A stretch of DNA of 64,000 nt from Mycolicibacterium pyrenivorans (GCF_025821625.1 NZ_JACKSH010000065.1:62001-126000), one strand, 5' to 3'. Positions 1 to 8,830 are shown, numbered from the stretch's first letter. Numbers and translations: made by a program. Notes: generated by a model not told the origin, from the sequence alone.

Positions 1-2
1 TC

Positions 3-92
3 AGCGCAAGGCATCTGCGAGACGCTCCCGACGACATATCGCGGCGGGCCAGGAACGCGCTACGCGAGCGCGGCTGGACAGTCAGCCCCTGA
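3..92 (+). CDS. possible C-terminal end of an upstream gene (partial)
   Basis: The frame starting at base 3 stays open to a TGA at 90-92 and reads as 29 residues ending in RERGWTVSP, a protein-like composition. The other two plus-strand frames are also open here, as expected at this GC content, so the call rests only on residue composition and on the lack of a better explanation for these bases. No family is recognised and the 5' part lies outside the window. Confidence 0.25.
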   Translation, partial: SARHLRDAPDDISRRARNALRERGWTVSP

Positions 93-200
93 GGTCTCGA
101 CCGAAAGTACGCATTCTGATGGATTTCGCCCGATCTACGTCAGAAGCCGTACGTTCGGCGGCGGACGGCGGCGGAGGGACGGCGGAGGACGGCGGCGGGG

Positions 201-240
201 CGGGGCGGGCGATGGGCAGCCGGGGCGGGCGATGGGCGGC
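201..240. repeat. 20-bp tandem duplication
   Basis: Two adjacent copies of a G-rich 20-bp unit (201-220 and 221-240) differ at one base. They lie in the 3' flank of the PPK2 gene, within a GGC/GGA-rich stretch at 155-240 that looks like low-complexity sequence. No gene is supported between base 93 and 258. Confidence 0.7.
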
Positions 241-258
241 GGTGCGGGCGGACGCCGG

Positions 259-1128
259 CTATGCCGTGGCCAGCCGCCTCTTCTCGGCCGCCACGTCGAA
301 ATCCGGTGGCGGCCAAGACATGTTGAGGCGTTTGAGCGCCTCGATCAGCAACTCGGTGACGGCGAGGCGGCTGTACCACTTCCGGTTGCACGGCACGATG
401 TGCCAGGGCGCTTGGGGCGTCGACGTCCGGTCCAGCATCGCCTGGTAGGCCTGTTCGTACAGCGGCCATTTCAGGCGTTCGTCGATGTCGCCGGGGTTGT
501 ACTTCCAGTACTTGTCCGGACGCTCGAGCCGCTCGGCCAGTCTCTTCTTCTGCTCGTTGAGCGAGACGAACATCGCGACCTTCACCAGCGCCGTGCCGCT
601 GTCGACGAGTTCGCGCTCGAACGCGTTGATCTCGTCGTAGCGCGGCTCCCACACCTCTAGCGGCACCAGGTTGTGCACCCGCACGATCAGCACATCCTCG
701 TAGTGCGAACGGTCGAAGACACCGATGTGTCCGGCCGTCGGCAGGCCCTTGCGAATCCGCCACAGGAAGTGATGGCTCAATTCCTCCGGCGTCGGCTTGC
801 CGAAGTTGCGGTACTGGATGCCCTGCGGGTTCGCCCCTCCCATAACGTGTTTGACGATTCCACCCTTGCCCGCGGTGTCCATGCCCTGCAGCACCAGCAG
901 CACCGATCTGGTGTCCCCGGAGCGGCTGTTGGCGTAGAGCATCTCCTGCAGCTCGGCCAGCCGCACATTGCGTTCGGCCTGCAGCGTCGGCGCATCGACC
1001 TTGCTTCCGCTGAACCCGGGAGTGGCGTCGGTGTCGATGTCGCCGACCTTGTCACCCACACGGAACATCAGGTGCCCATGCGGTTCGTGTGTCCACAAGG
1101 CCGGCACGGCGTCGGCAGCGTTCCTCAT
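259..1128 (-). CDS. ppk2: polyphosphate kinase 2 family protein
   Basis: This 289-residue protein matches single-domain PPK2 enzymes, which transfer phosphate between polyphosphate and nucleotides in the cytoplasm. The Walker A-type loop GMDTAGKGG is at about residues 82-90 and the Walker B/lid motif DRSHYED at about 139-145, with the family's FGKPTPEEL and LEVWEPRYDEINAFE-type stretches between and after them. I chose the ATG at 1128, which begins only 4 bp after the stop of the TetR gene at 1133; a longer frame would run into that gene. The two genes are probably co-transcribed, leftwards. Whether it prefers ADP, GDP or polyphosphate synthesis cannot be read from the sequence. Confidence 0.9.
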   Translation of the reverse strand: MRNAADAVPALWTHEPHGHLMFRVGDKVGDIDTDATPGFSGSKVDAPTLQAERNVRLAELQEMLYANSRSGDTRSVLLVLQGMDTAGKGGIVKHVMGGANPQGIQYRNFGKPTPEELSHHFLWRIRKGLPTAGHIGVFDRSHYEDVLIVRVHNLVPLEVWEPRYDEINAFERELVDSGTALVKVAMFVSLNEQKKRLAERLERPDKYWKYNPGDIDERLKWPLYEQAYQAMLDRTSTPQAPWHIVPCNRKWYSRLAVTELLIEALKRLNMSWPPPDFDVAAEKRRLATA

Positions 1129-1132
1129 GCCG

Positions 1133-1837
1133 CTAGTCAAGCAGCCGGGGCGGCAACACCGGGGAGGGATGGGGCATCTGCCGGAACTTCTCCAGGGAGC
1201 CACCCACCTCGACGATTCCGCACAGCGCGCTCCACGACAGCATCGTCAGGTAGTCGATCAGCTCGACGGAGGTCATGCGCGGATTCGACATCCACGAGTG
1301 CGTGGCGAGTTGGACGCCGCCGACGATCTGATAGGCCCACGGCCCGATGCCCCCGGTGTCCATCCCGGCCTCGACCATGCGCCTGCGGAACATCACGGCG
1401 AGCATGCGCGCGATGATCTGCTCGGAGTCGGCGACGGCCTTGCTCTTGCTCGCCGAGTTGTTGGCCATGACGAAGCGGTAGGGCTCGGGCTCGTTGGCGA
1501 CGGTCTCGACGTAGACGCGGATGATCTCGCGGGTGAGGTCGTAGCCGTCCAGGTTCGACGACAGCGCCGCGGCCATGTTCGGGATCAGGGTGGTCTGCGC
1601 GAAGCGCATCATCACCGCGGTGGTCAGATCGTTCTTGTCGACGAAGTAGCGGTAGAGAACGGTCTTGGACACGCCGATCTCCGCGGCGATCTCGTCCATG
1701 CTGACGTTGCTTCCACGCCGGCGGATGGCTTCGAGGGTGCCGTCGACAAGCTCGTTTCGGCGCTCGACTTTGTGCTTGTGCCAGCGTCGTTTGCGCCCAT
1801 CGGTCTTGACCGCCACCGGCGGCGAGTGTTGTGCCAC
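1133..1837 (-). CDS. TetR family transcriptional regulator
   Basis: The protein has a TetR N-terminal helix-turn-helix (SMDEIAAEIGVSKTVLYRYF, about residues 46-65) followed by a helical ligand domain. With the GTG start at 1837 it is 234 residues, the length I recall for the M. tuberculosis counterpart Rv0472c, and its N-terminus SPPVAVKTDGRKRRWHKHKV also fits that protein. Longer in-frame starts would extend into the divergent spacer. It is transcribed away from the DUF445 gene across 116 bp and sits directly upstream of ppk2, so it may regulate that pair, itself or the divergent gene. No inducing ligand is evident. Confidence 0.88.
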   Translation of the reverse strand: MAQHSPPVAVKTDGRKRRWHKHKVERRNELVDGTLEAIRRRGSNVSMDEIAAEIGVSKTVLYRYFVDKNDLTTAVMMRFAQTTLIPNMAAALSSNLDGYDLTREIIRVYVETVANEPEPYRFVMANNSASKSKAVADSEQIIARMLAVMFRRRMVEAGMDTGGIGPWAYQIVGGVQLATHSWMSNPRMTSVELIDYLTMLSWSALCGIVEVGGSLEKFRQMPHPSPVLPPRLLD

Positions 1838-1953
1838 GTTCGAGGTGATCCATTCCCTATGTCCGTGTCGATGATACGGGGGGTGCGCCGCAGCGACGGG
1901 AGTCGCCGGGAACGTCACAACAGGCAGTTGCCGGGATAGCGGATGATGTAGGG

Positions 1954-3267
1954 GTGGCACACAGAACCGACGTCGGTGCGCGTCCCAGCTTCGCCGAGTC
2001 GCTTGCCGGGGCGGATTCTGCTGCCGACGCCGACCGCCGACGCGGTTTGCGGCGCATGAAGGTCGTCGCGCTCGGATTCCTGCTCGGCGCCACGGTGATC
2101 TTCCTGGCCTGCACGTGGGCCCAGTCCCGGGGGGACGCGGCGCCCTGGGTCGGCTATGTCCGGGCGGCCGCCGAGGCCGGCATGATCGGTGCGCTCGCGG
2201 ACTGGTTCGCCGTCACCGCACTGTTCAAGCATCCGCTGGGAATCCCGATCCCGCACACCGCAATCATCAAGCGCAAGAAGGCCCAGCTCGGCGAGGGCCT
2301 CGGCGCGTTCGTGCGCGAGAACTTCATGTCGGCCGAGGTCGTCGAGACCAAGCTGAGCGACGCGCAGGTCGCGGGCCGGCTCGGGAAGTGGCTGTCGGAG
2401 CCGTCGCATGCCGAACGGGTGGCCGCCGAGGCGTCCACGGCGCTGCGCGTTCTGGTGGAGATGCTGCGCGACGAGGACGTCCAGCAGGTGCTGGACCGGA
2501 TGATCGTCAAGCGCATCGCCGAACCGCAGTGGGGTCCGCCGATCGGTCGGGTGTTGAACTCGCTGCTGGTGGAGGGCCGCCAGGAGGCGCTGATCCAGCT
2601 TCTCGCCGACCGCGCCTTCCAGTGGTCGCTGAATGCCGGCGACACCATCGAGCGGGTCATCGAGCGCGATTCACCGTCGTGGTCGCCACGGTGGGTCGAC
2701 AGCCTGATCGGCGACCGGATCCACCGCGAGCTCGTCGACTTCACCGACAAGGTGCGCCGCAATCCCGATCACGAGTTGCGGCGTTCGGCGACGAAGTTCC
2801 TGTTCGAGTTCGCCGACGACCTGCAGAACGACGAGGTGACGGTCGCGCGGGCGGAGCGGGTCAAGGAGCAGGTGATGGCGCGTGACGAGGTCGCGCGTGC
2901 CGCCGAGACCGCGTGGACCGCGGCCAAGCGGATCCTCATGGAGTCGGTCGACGACCCGTCCTCGACCCTGCGGGCCCGCATCGCCGACTCGGTGGTCAAC
3001 ATCGGGGAATCGCTGCGCGACGACGCCGACCTGCGCGACAAGGTGGACAAATGGATCGTTCGTGCCGCTCAGCACCTGGTCACCCAGTATGGGACGGAGA
3101 TCACAGCGATCATCACCGAAACCATCGAGCGGTGGGATGCCGACGAGGCCAGCCGCCGAATCGAACTCCACGTGGGTCGTGACCTGCAGTTCATCCGTAT
3201 CAACGGCACCGTGGTCGGTTCGCTGGCGGGTCTGGTGATCTACACAGTGGCCCAGTTACTGTTCTGA
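1954..3267 (+). CDS. DUF445 family membrane protein
   Basis: This 437-residue protein belongs to the DUF445 family. It has a transmembrane segment near residues 38-57, the family signature around GYVRAAAEAGMIGALADWFA (about 66-85) followed by KHPLGIPIPHTAII, a long charged helical middle region, and a second hydrophobic segment at the C-terminus (GSLAGLVIYTVAQLLF). It should be anchored at both ends with the helical part on one side of the membrane. The GTG at 1954 follows a weak GTAGGG. It is the counterpart of Rv0473 by order and length. No biochemical role is established from sequence. Confidence 0.88.
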   Translation: MAHRTDVGARPSFAESLAGADSAADADRRRGLRRMKVVALGFLLGATVIFLACTWAQSRGDAAPWVGYVRAAAEAGMIGALADWFAVTALFKHPLGIPIPHTAIIKRKKAQLGEGLGAFVRENFMSAEVVETKLSDAQVAGRLGKWLSEPSHAERVAAEASTALRVLVEMLRDEDVQQVLDRMIVKRIAEPQWGPPIGRVLNSLLVEGRQEALIQLLADRAFQWSLNAGDTIERVIERDSPSWSPRWVDSLIGDRIHRELVDFTDKVRRNPDHELRRSATKFLFEFADDLQNDEVTVARAERVKEQVMARDEVARAAETAWTAAKRILMESVDDPSSTLRARIADSVVNIGESLRDDADLRDKVDKWIVRAAQHLVTQYGTEITAIITETIERWDADEASRRIELHVGRDLQFIRINGTVVGSLAGLVIYTVAQLLF

Positions 3268-3272
3268 CCTGC

Positions 3273-3300
3273 GCTAACTAGTGCTTGCAAAAGTTAGCAC
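3273..3300 (+). promoter_or_regulatory. inverted repeat, putative operator upstream of the XRE gene
   Basis: GCTAACT (3273-3279) and AGTTAGC (3292-3298) form perfect 7-bp arms 12 bp apart. A second interleaved symmetry, GTGCT (3281-3285) and AGCAC (3296-3300), overlaps the right arm. The site is 59 bp before the XRE gene start and 5 bp after the DUF445 stop, where an autoregulatory operator or promoter control site would be expected. The binding protein is inferred, not shown. Confidence 0.5.
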
Positions 3301-3358
3301 CCCGTCGTACGGTTGGGATGTCGCTGTTCGGATACCCAGCGCAACGAGGGGGCTACCC

Positions 3359-3874
3359 ATGTCGCAGGATGAAAATCTTGCCGCTGTCGTGTCCAGCGCT
3401 GCGCAAGACATCGGGAGCTTTATCCGCACTCAGCGCGAAGCCGCGCAGGTGTCGGTGCGGCAACTGGCCGAGAAGGCCGGTGTCAGCAATCCCTACCTGA
3501 GCCAGATCGAGCGGGGATTGCGCAAGCCCTCAGCCGACGTGCTCAACCAGATCGCCAAGGCGCTGCGGGTCTCCGCAGAGGTTCTCTACATCCGGGCCGG
3601 CATTCTCGAGCCCACGGAGACCAGCGAGGTTCGCGACGCCGTCATCACCGACACGGCGATCAACGAGCGGCAAAAGCAGGTGCTGCTCGACATCTACACG
3701 TCGTTCTGTCAGCAGAACGAGGCCGCCCTTCTCGAGGCTGCCGAGGCAGCGGCGGTGCCCGTCGACACAGCAAGCGAAGCAGATGAGGAGCCGACGACTG
3801 AACAAGACCCAAGCCCCGTCCGAAGCCCGACCCTGCAACTCCTGCAAGCACCGCCAATCAACCACCAATCGTGA
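3359..3874 (+). CDS. XRE family transcriptional regulator upstream of hbhA
   Basis: The protein is 171 residues with an XRE helix-turn-helix at about 18-72 ([20 protein letters not shown] then [19 protein letters not shown]). A linker and an acidic C-terminal tail rich in Glu, Ala and Pro follow. The ATG at 3359 is preceded by GAGGGGGC. It lies 17 bp upstream of hbhA and matches Rv0474 by position. From memory, Rv0474 has been reported to act as a copper-responsive regulator; nothing here tests that. The tail is longer than I expect for the M. tuberculosis protein (about 140 residues). Confidence 0.88.
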   Translation: MSQDENLAAVVSSAAQDIGSFIRTQREAAQVSVRQLAEKAGVSNPYLSQIERGLRKPSADVLNQIAKALRVSAEVLYIRAGILEPTETSEVRDAVITDTAINERQKQVLLDIYTSFCQQNEAALLEAAEAAAVPVDTASEADEEPTTEQDPSPVRSPTLQLLQAPPINHQS

Positions 3875-3891
3875 AACGGAAGGAACCAACC

Positions 3892-4521
3892 ATGGCTGAG
3901 AAGAACCAGATCGAGATCGACGACCTGAAGGCCCCGCTGCTCGCCGCCGTCGGCGCTGCCGACCTGGCCCTGGAGCGCGTCAACGAGATCGTCGCGACGC
4001 TGCGCGAACGCGCAGGCGAAGCCCGCACCGACGCCGAGGCCCGCGCCGAGGCGAGCCGTGCCCGCATCAACAAGCTCCAGACCGAACTGCCGACCCAGGT
4101 CGACGACATCCGAGGCCGGCTGACCTCTGAGGAACTGCGCAAGTTCGCCGAGGGCTACGCCGACGCCGCGCAGACGACCTACAACAAGCTGATCGAGCGC
4201 GGCGAGGCCGCCCTGGAGAGGCTCCGCAACCAGCCTGCACTGGAAGAGGCCGCCAGCCGGGTCGAGGGATACACCGACCAGGCCGTCGAGCTGACCCAGG
4301 AGGCGCTCGGCAACGTCGCGTCGCAGACCCGCGCGGTCGGTGAGCGTGCCGCCAAGCTGGTCGGCGTCGAGCTGCCGAAGAAGGCCGAGTCGGCCGCCGC
4401 TCCGGTGAAGAAGTCCGCGGCCAAGGCCCCGGCCAAGAAGGCGCCCGCCAAGAAGGCCACCCCGGCCGCGAAGAAGGCTCCGGCCAAGAAGGCGCCCGCC
4501 AAGAAGGTCACCCAGAAGTAA
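3892..4521 (+). CDS. hbhA: heparin-binding hemagglutinin HbhA
   Basis: HbhA is a mycobacterial surface adhesin that binds heparan sulfate and is also linked to intracytoplasmic lipid inclusions. This 209-residue protein has the expected plan: a helical N-terminal region ([20 protein letters not shown]), a coiled-coil-rich middle, and a C-terminal tail from about residue 160 made of repeated KKAPAKK and KKATPAAKK blocks, which is the heparin-binding part. The ATG at 3892 follows GGAAGGAACC. There is no signal peptide, as is known for HbhA. In HbhA these tail lysines are methylated. Confidence 0.95.
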   Translation: MAEKNQIEIDDLKAPLLAAVGAADLALERVNEIVATLRERAGEARTDAEARAEASRARINKLQTELPTQVDDIRGRLTSEELRKFAEGYADAAQTTYNKLIERGEAALERLRNQPALEEAASRVEGYTDQAVELTQEALGNVASQTRAVGERAAKLVGVELPKKAESAAAPVKKSAAKAPAKKAPAKKATPAAKKAPAKKAPAKKVTQK

Positions 4522-4579
4522 GTCGCTCACCCCGTGGGGTGAGTCGACCGGAGGGCGTAACCCGCCTAGGCTGTCGAGC

Positions 4580-4861
4580 GTGGAGCTCCAAGGCCTGGTG
4601 GGTTACGTCCTCTTCGCTTTGACCGTCGCTGTCCTGGTGACGGCGGTCTATGCGTTCGTGCACGCCGCGATGCAGCGACCCGATGCCTACACCGCCGCCG
4701 ACAAGTTGACCAAGCCGGTGTGGCTGGTGATCCTGGGCGCGGGCGTGCTGCTGGCCCTCGTGCTCGGTATCACCGGTGTGGCGATCGCCGCCGTGGCCGC
4801 GGGCGTCTACCTCGTCGACGTCCGCCCCAAGATTCTTGAGATCCAAGGGAAGTCGCGGTAG
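4580..4861 (+). CDS. DUF2516-type small membrane protein
   Basis: This 93-residue protein has two predicted transmembrane segments (about residues 7-29 and 48-75) separated by a short polar loop containing [16 protein letters not shown], typical of the actinobacterial DUF2516 family and of Rv0476. The GTG at 4580 is the first start after the hbhA stop. Its stop overlaps the next start by one base (TAGTG), suggesting translational coupling with the secreted protein downstream. Function unknown. Confidence 0.8.
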   Translation: MELQGLVGYVLFALTVAVLVTAVYAFVHAAMQRPDAYTAADKLTKPVWLVILGAGVLLALVLGITGVAIAAVAAGVYLVDVRPKILEIQGKSR

Positions 4862-5277
4862 TGCGGCGCATCTCCGCCACCGCAGTCGTCGTCGCCGTCG
4901 CACTGACCGTCGCGGTCGCACCCGCGGCATCTGCCACACCGGTCCTCGCGCCGCCGCCCTACGTCGACCACGTCGAGTGGGCCAAGTGGGGCGACCTGTC
5001 CAGCCTGCGCGTCTACCCGACGGCCTCGGGGCGCGACACGTCCGGCAGGCCGGGCACCGCGGCACAGGCCGACCAAGCCTGGGCCGAGGTGCTGACACTC
5101 TCTCCCGACGCGGCCATTTCCGGCATGCGGGAACAGTTCGTCTGCCACTGGAAGTTCGCCGAGATCTTCGAACCCGGCAAGACCAGCTGGAACCTCGAGC
5201 CGTGGCGTCCCGAGGTCGGCGAGCAGGAGATGGTCGCGGCAGGCTGCAATCCGGGTGGCACCGAAGAGCCCTTCTGA
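4861..5277 (+). CDS. secreted DUF2599-like protein
   Basis: This is a 138-residue exported protein. Its signal peptide has an Arg-Arg start, a hydrophobic core and a likely cleavage after ASA at about residue 26. The mature part contains [20 protein letters not shown] and two cysteines that could pair, near CHWKF and AAGCNPGG. It corresponds to Rv0477 by position. The GTG start overlaps the preceding stop, and the TGA overlaps the ATG of deoC by one base, so three genes are coupled. A DUF2599-type fold is my best family assignment; the role is unknown. Confidence 0.8.
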   Translation: MRRISATAVVVAVALTVAVAPAASATPVLAPPPYVDHVEWAKWGDLSSLRVYPTASGRDTSGRPGTAAQADQAWAEVLTLSPDAAISGMREQFVCHWKFAEIFEPGKTSWNLEPWRPEVGEQEMVAAGCNPGGTEEPF

Positions 5278-5951
5278 TGGGCTCCTACACCCGCGCCCAC
5301 GTCGCGGGCCTGGTCGACCACACGCTGCTCAAACCCGAGGCCACCGAGGCGGACATCGTCGGATTGCTCACCGACGCAGCCGAACTCGAAGTGTTCGCGG
5401 TGTGTGTCTCACCCACGCTGGTAGCGGCGGCATGTTCGCCGGTCAACGGTCCCGCCGTCGCGTCGGTCGTGGGATTCCCTTCCGGTAAACATCTTTCGGA
5501 GGTCAAGGCCGCAGAAGCGCGACTGGCCGCGGCCGCCGGTGCCGCGGAGATCGACATGGTGATCGACGTCGGTATGGCCGTCGCGGGTGTGCTCGACCGG
5601 GTGCACGCCGACATCGCGGCGGTGCGTGCGGCGGTTCCGCAGTCGGTGCTCAAGGTCATCGTCGAGTCGGCGGCCGTGCTGGAGTACAGCGGTGAGCCGA
5701 TGCTCGGCGACATCTGCCGGGTCGCCGAGGACGCGGGCGCCGATTTCGTCAAGACCTCCACCGGATTTCACCCGAGCGGAGGCGCATCGGTGCGGGCGGT
5801 CGAGCTGATGGCCGCCGCCGTCGGAAACCGGTTGGGTGTCAAGGCCAGTGGCGGAATCCGCACTGCCGCAGACGCTGTCGCGATGCTCGACGCGGGAGCC
5901 ACCAGGCTGGGGTTGTCGGGCACCCGGGCGGTACTCGACGGTCTCGGCTGA
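5277..5951 (+). CDS. deoC: deoxyribose-phosphate aldolase
   Basis: DeoC cleaves 2-deoxyribose 5-phosphate to glyceraldehyde 3-phosphate and acetaldehyde in deoxynucleoside catabolism. The 224-residue protein has all class I aldolase residues: the Schiff-base lysine in FVKTSTGF (K159), the proton-relay lysine in GVKASGGI (K189) and the acidic residue in EIDMVIDVG (D93). The ATG at 5277 overlaps the upstream stop (TGATG) and gives the usual family length. A longer upstream extension in the same frame overlaps two real genes and was discarded. Confidence 0.95.
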   Translation: MGSYTRAHVAGLVDHTLLKPEATEADIVGLLTDAAELEVFAVCVSPTLVAAACSPVNGPAVASVVGFPSGKHLSEVKAAEARLAAAAGAAEIDMVIDVGMAVAGVLDRVHADIAAVRAAVPQSVLKVIVESAAVLEYSGEPMLGDICRVAEDAGADFVKTSTGFHPSGGASVRAVELMAAAVGNRLGVKASGGIRTAADAVAMLDAGATRLGLSGTRAVLDGLG

Positions 5952-5954
5952 CCG

Positions 5955-6824
5955 CTACAGGCCGACGAAGCAGGGGTCCTGGTTCTGCTTCGGGATCGAC
6001 TGATTGCTCGTCGAGAGCTGGCTCACCACACCGGAGTCGGTGACCTCGATGGAATCGGCGCGGATGTCCATCGGATAGTTCTGGGTCAGCTCCGAGGTGA
6101 ACGCGTCCAGCGCGGGCTGCACCGTCTCGCGGGGCAGCGTGAAGCCCAACCCGGTCACGTTGACGACCTGCAGCGAGATGGCGCCGTCGACGACCTCGGG
6201 CCGCGCGGTGATGCTGCCAAGCGCCCCCTCGAGCTCGATCGTCCCGTCGGTCGGATTGGTCGAGACCCCGGTGACGAAGCTGCCGACCAGGGGAATGGCG
6301 CCCTGGATGGTCTTCTTGATCCCCTCGGCGCTCCAGGTGATGTTGGCGACCAGCGAGCCGAGCGATCCGCTCGAGGTGGCGGAGTCCTCCAGGCGGACGT
6401 CGTTGATGTCGAGGTTGAGCTTCATCCCCTGGGCGTCTCGGACCTGGTTGCCCGCGGTCTCGATCCGGATGTTGGTGTAGTGGCCCGACGCATGTTGGAA
6501 CAGGAACGGCGGCAGCGTGCCGAACGAGGCGCTCACGTCGTCCTGCACCACGCACTCGACGACCTTGGAGACCACCGAGTCGGCCCGGCTGCGGGCATAC
6601 AACTCACCGCCGAGGAGCCCGGCGAACACCAGCGCCATGACGATGACGGCGACCAGGACGATGGACAGCGGGTCGCTGAAGATCTTCTTGAACTTCGCCT
6701 GCAACGACGAATCCTCCTGCGGGGTGGACGGCGGCCCAGGCGCATAACCGGGGGGCTGGTTCTGCGGGAACTGTGGCTGCGGTGGGCCTGGCTGCTGTGG
6801 CGGAGGGGCCCAGGGATCGGTCAC
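5955..6824 (-). CDS. DUF2993 (LmeA-like) membrane-anchored protein
   Basis: The 289-residue protein has a Pro/Gln-rich cytoplasmic N-terminus (about 1-40), one transmembrane segment (about 54-76), then an extracytoplasmic DUF2993-type beta-rich domain with repeated LxxINDVRL and GAISLQVVNVTGLGF strands. LmeA-family members act in lipomannan and lipoarabinomannan maturation in the mycobacterial periplasm; this paralogue matches Rv0479c by position and its own substrate is unknown. Its start overlaps the end of the nitrilase gene by 4 bp, so the two are translationally coupled. It converges on deoC with only 3 bp between the stops. Confidence 0.8.
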   Translation of the reverse strand: MTDPWAPPPQQPGPPQPQFPQNQPPGYAPGPPSTPQEDSSLQAKFKKIFSDPLSIVLVAVIVMALVFAGLLGGELYARSRADSVVSKVVECVVQDDVSASFGTLPPFLFQHASGHYTNIRIETAGNQVRDAQGMKLNLDINDVRLEDSATSSGSLGSLVANITWSAEGIKKTIQGAIPLVGSFVTGVSTNPTDGTIELEGALGSITARPEVVDGAISLQVVNVTGLGFTLPRETVQPALDAFTSELTQNYPMDIRADSIEVTDSGVVSQLSTSNQSIPKQNQDPCFVGL

Positions 6825-7636
6825 CCGAGCGATTCTGCCCTACGCAGATGAGCAACCCCTGAGCGGTTGCTCATCACTGCGACGGTCTCGCGGGCCTTGC
6901 GGGCTGCCTCGAGGTCGATGTCGTAGACCAGCACCTCCGGGTCGGCGCCGGCCGAGACCAGTACCTCGCCGAGGGCGGACGCCACGATGCTGCCACCCAC
7001 CCCGGTGGGCCCGAGCGCGGCGATCTCGTCGCCCGGGTAGGCCTGCCCGACCGCGGCGACCACGCTCGTCGTGTCGATCGCGCGGGCGCGGGCGAGGAGC
7101 GTCCACTGGTCGAGCTTTCCCGGCCCGGTGCCCCACGACGCGTGCACGGTGATCAACTCGGCCCCGCGCTCGGCCAGCTCCACATAGAGCTCGGGGAACC
7201 GGATGTCGTAACACAGCGTCAGCCCGACCGTCACGCCGTCGACGCTGATCACCACCGGTTCCCGGCCGGCGGCGACCGTCTTGGACTCGGTGAAGCCGAA
7301 CGCGTCGTAGAGGTGGATCTTGTCGTAGCGGGCGTCCACCCCCGGACCCGTCGCGAGCAGCGTGTTGGTGATGCGGCCGTCACCGGAGGGACAGAACATG
7401 CCTGCGACCACCACGATGCCCGCACGCTGGGCGACCTCCCTCACCCCGTCGGCCCACGGCCCGTCGAGCGGTTCGGCGACCTCGGCGAGCGGCACCCCGA
7501 GGCGGCACATGGTCGCCTCGGGGAACAGCACGAGCGACGCGCCCGCGTCGGCGGCCCGCTGCGTGTACTCGCGGACCAGGCCGAGGTTGGCCGCCGGGTC
7601 GGTGGTGCTGCGGATCTGAGCGAGGGCTACACGCAT
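6821..7636 (-). CDS. carbon-nitrogen (nitrilase superfamily) hydrolase
   Basis: The 271-residue enzyme carries the complete Glu-Lys-Cys triad of the nitrilase superfamily: LFPEAT (E40), YDKIHLYD (K106) and LTLCYDIRFPE (C142). These enzymes hydrolyse or condense amides, and branches close to this one include omega-amidases and deaminated-glutathione amidases. The start MRVALAQIR at 7636 matches the family N-terminus; an ATG four codons upstream (7648) is an alternative. It is the counterpart of Rv0480c and is coupled to the DUF2993 gene downstream. The true substrate is not evident. Confidence 0.9.
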   Translation of the reverse strand: MRVALAQIRSTTDPAANLGLVREYTQRAADAGASLVLFPEATMCRLGVPLAEVAEPLDGPWADGVREVAQRAGIVVVAGMFCPSGDGRITNTLLATGPGVDARYDKIHLYDAFGFTESKTVAAGREPVVISVDGVTVGLTLCYDIRFPELYVELAERGAELITVHASWGTGPGKLDQWTLLARARAIDTTSVVAAVGQAYPGDEIAALGPTGVGGSIVASALGEVLVSAGADPEVLVYDIDLEAARKARETVAVMSNRSGVAHLRRAESLG

Positions 7637-7661
7637 ATCGGGGCGCATGCCGCCAGCCTAG

Positions 7662-8816
7662 TTACGGTCCCCAGGCCGGCCGGTCGAGCGAGGCGGACTT
7701 GGTGCCGAGCTTGCCGGAGCGGACCTGCGCGGCCAGGCTGTCGAGGATCACCCGCGAGCTCATCAGCGCGGTCTGCTCGGCCCAGTCGTACGGCGGCGAG
7801 CACTCGACGACCTCTATACCGGCCAGGCCCGGCTCGGAGACCATCTTGACCAGGTTGAGCGCCTCCCGCGGCAGCAGGCCGCCGGGCTCCGGCCAGCCGG
7901 TCCCCGGCACGAAGCCGGCGTCGATGACGTCGATGTCGAACGACAGGTACACCGCCTTGGCGCCCTTCCAGGCGATCTCGAGGGCCATCTCCGCTATTTT
8001 CTCGACGCCGACGCGCTCCACGTCGCCGACGGTGATCACCGTCGACTTGCGGTCGCGGCCCACCTTCACGCCCTCCCGGGGGCTCTGCCACCCGCCGATG
8101 CCGATCTGGACCAGGTTGGTCGCGGGCGCGTTCTTGATGTTGGTGGCGTGGAACCACGGGGTGGTGTGCATCCGCTCGTCGAGGTCGGTCTCCTGGGTGT
8201 CGACGTGGCGGTCGAAGTGGATGATGCCGATGTTGCCGTCCATGTAGGGGGCCAGCCCACGAATCGTGGGGAAACCGATGGAGTGGTCGCCACCAAGAAC
8301 CACGGGCACGATTCCTCTTGAAGCGACGAACGCCATCGCCTGGCTGATCTGGTCGAACGACTTCTCGAGGTTGCCCGGGATGGTGAACACGTCGCCGACG
8401 TCGACCATGTTGAGTTGCTCGCGCAGGTCGACGCCGGATTCGTAGTTGTAGGTGCCGAACAGGTTGGTCGAGCGCCGGATGCCCTGCGGGCCGAAGCGGG
8501 TGCCCGGCCGGTAGGTGGCACCCGCGTCCAGCGGCACCCCGAAGATCGCGACCTCGGCGTCGTCGACCTGGTGGACGTCCTCGATGAACGGGCATTTCAG
8601 GAACGTGCCGCGCTCGCCGGCGAAGTGCGGCTTCTCGCCGCGGACGAACGTCGAGATCGTCCGGTCGTTGATGGTGGGCGCGGCTTCCAGGCCGAAGCTC
8701 AGGCCACGCTCGATCTCCTCGCGCAGCCGGCGGTCACCGAGGTTGGCCTCGGCCTGCTGGGCCCAGGCGCCTTCGGCGTTGGGCAGGGACGGGTCGGGAT
8801 GTCCAGAATCGGGCAC
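7662..8816 (-). CDS. ureohydrolase (arginase/agmatinase superfamily), probable guanidine hydrolase
   Basis: This 384-residue metallohydrolase has the full binuclear metal site: GGDHS (H178), FDRHVD (D202, H204, D206) and SFDID (D294, D296). It is longer than typical agmatinases (about 300-320) because of an N-terminal extension of about 80 residues. In the substrate loop VPGTGWPEPGG a Trp (W308) sits where most arginases and agmatinases have Thr (TGTPE), and ATYRPG surrounds T101. From memory, nickel-dependent guanidine hydrolases such as GdmH differ from agmatinases in this way. A guanidine-III riboswitch directly upstream on the same strand supports guanidine as substrate, giving urea and ammonia. 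The GTG at 8816 follows GAGGAGC at 8821-8827. The alternatives are agmatinase or guanidinobutyrase. Confidence 0.85.
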   Translation of the reverse strand: MPDSGHPDPSLPNAEGAWAQQAEANLGDRRLREEIERGLSFGLEAAPTINDRTISTFVRGEKPHFAGERGTFLKCPFIEDVHQVDDAEVAIFGVPLDAGATYRPGTRFGPQGIRRSTNLFGTYNYESGVDLREQLNMVDVGDVFTIPGNLEKSFDQISQAMAFVASRGIVPVVLGGDHSIGFPTIRGLAPYMDGNIGIIHFDRHVDTQETDLDERMHTTPWFHATNIKNAPATNLVQIGIGGWQSPREGVKVGRDRKSTVITVGDVERVGVEKIAEMALEIAWKGAKAVYLSFDIDVIDAGFVPGTGWPEPGGLLPREALNLVKMVSEPGLAGIEVVECSPPYDWAEQTALMSSRVILDSLAAQVRSGKLGTKSASLDRPAWGP

Positions 8817-8820
8817 GAGC

Positions 8821-8827
8821 GCTCCTC
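8821..8827 (-). promoter_or_regulatory. ribosome binding site of the ureohydrolase gene
   Basis: GAGGAGC on the minus strand lies 4 bp before the GTG at 8816, counted from its 3' end. It begins only 3 bases after the 3' strand of the guanidine-III pseudoknot. This fixes the start and places translation initiation within reach of riboswitch folding. Confidence 0.7.
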
Positions 8828-8830
8828 AAC

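Noticed and set aside
1838-1953. TetR operator in the divergent spacer before the DUF445 gene
   Set aside because: No convincing palindrome could be found by eye in the 116 bp.
3273-3300. HrcA CIRCE element
   Set aside because: Only part of the TTAGCACTC/GAGTGCTAA consensus is present and the spacing is wrong.
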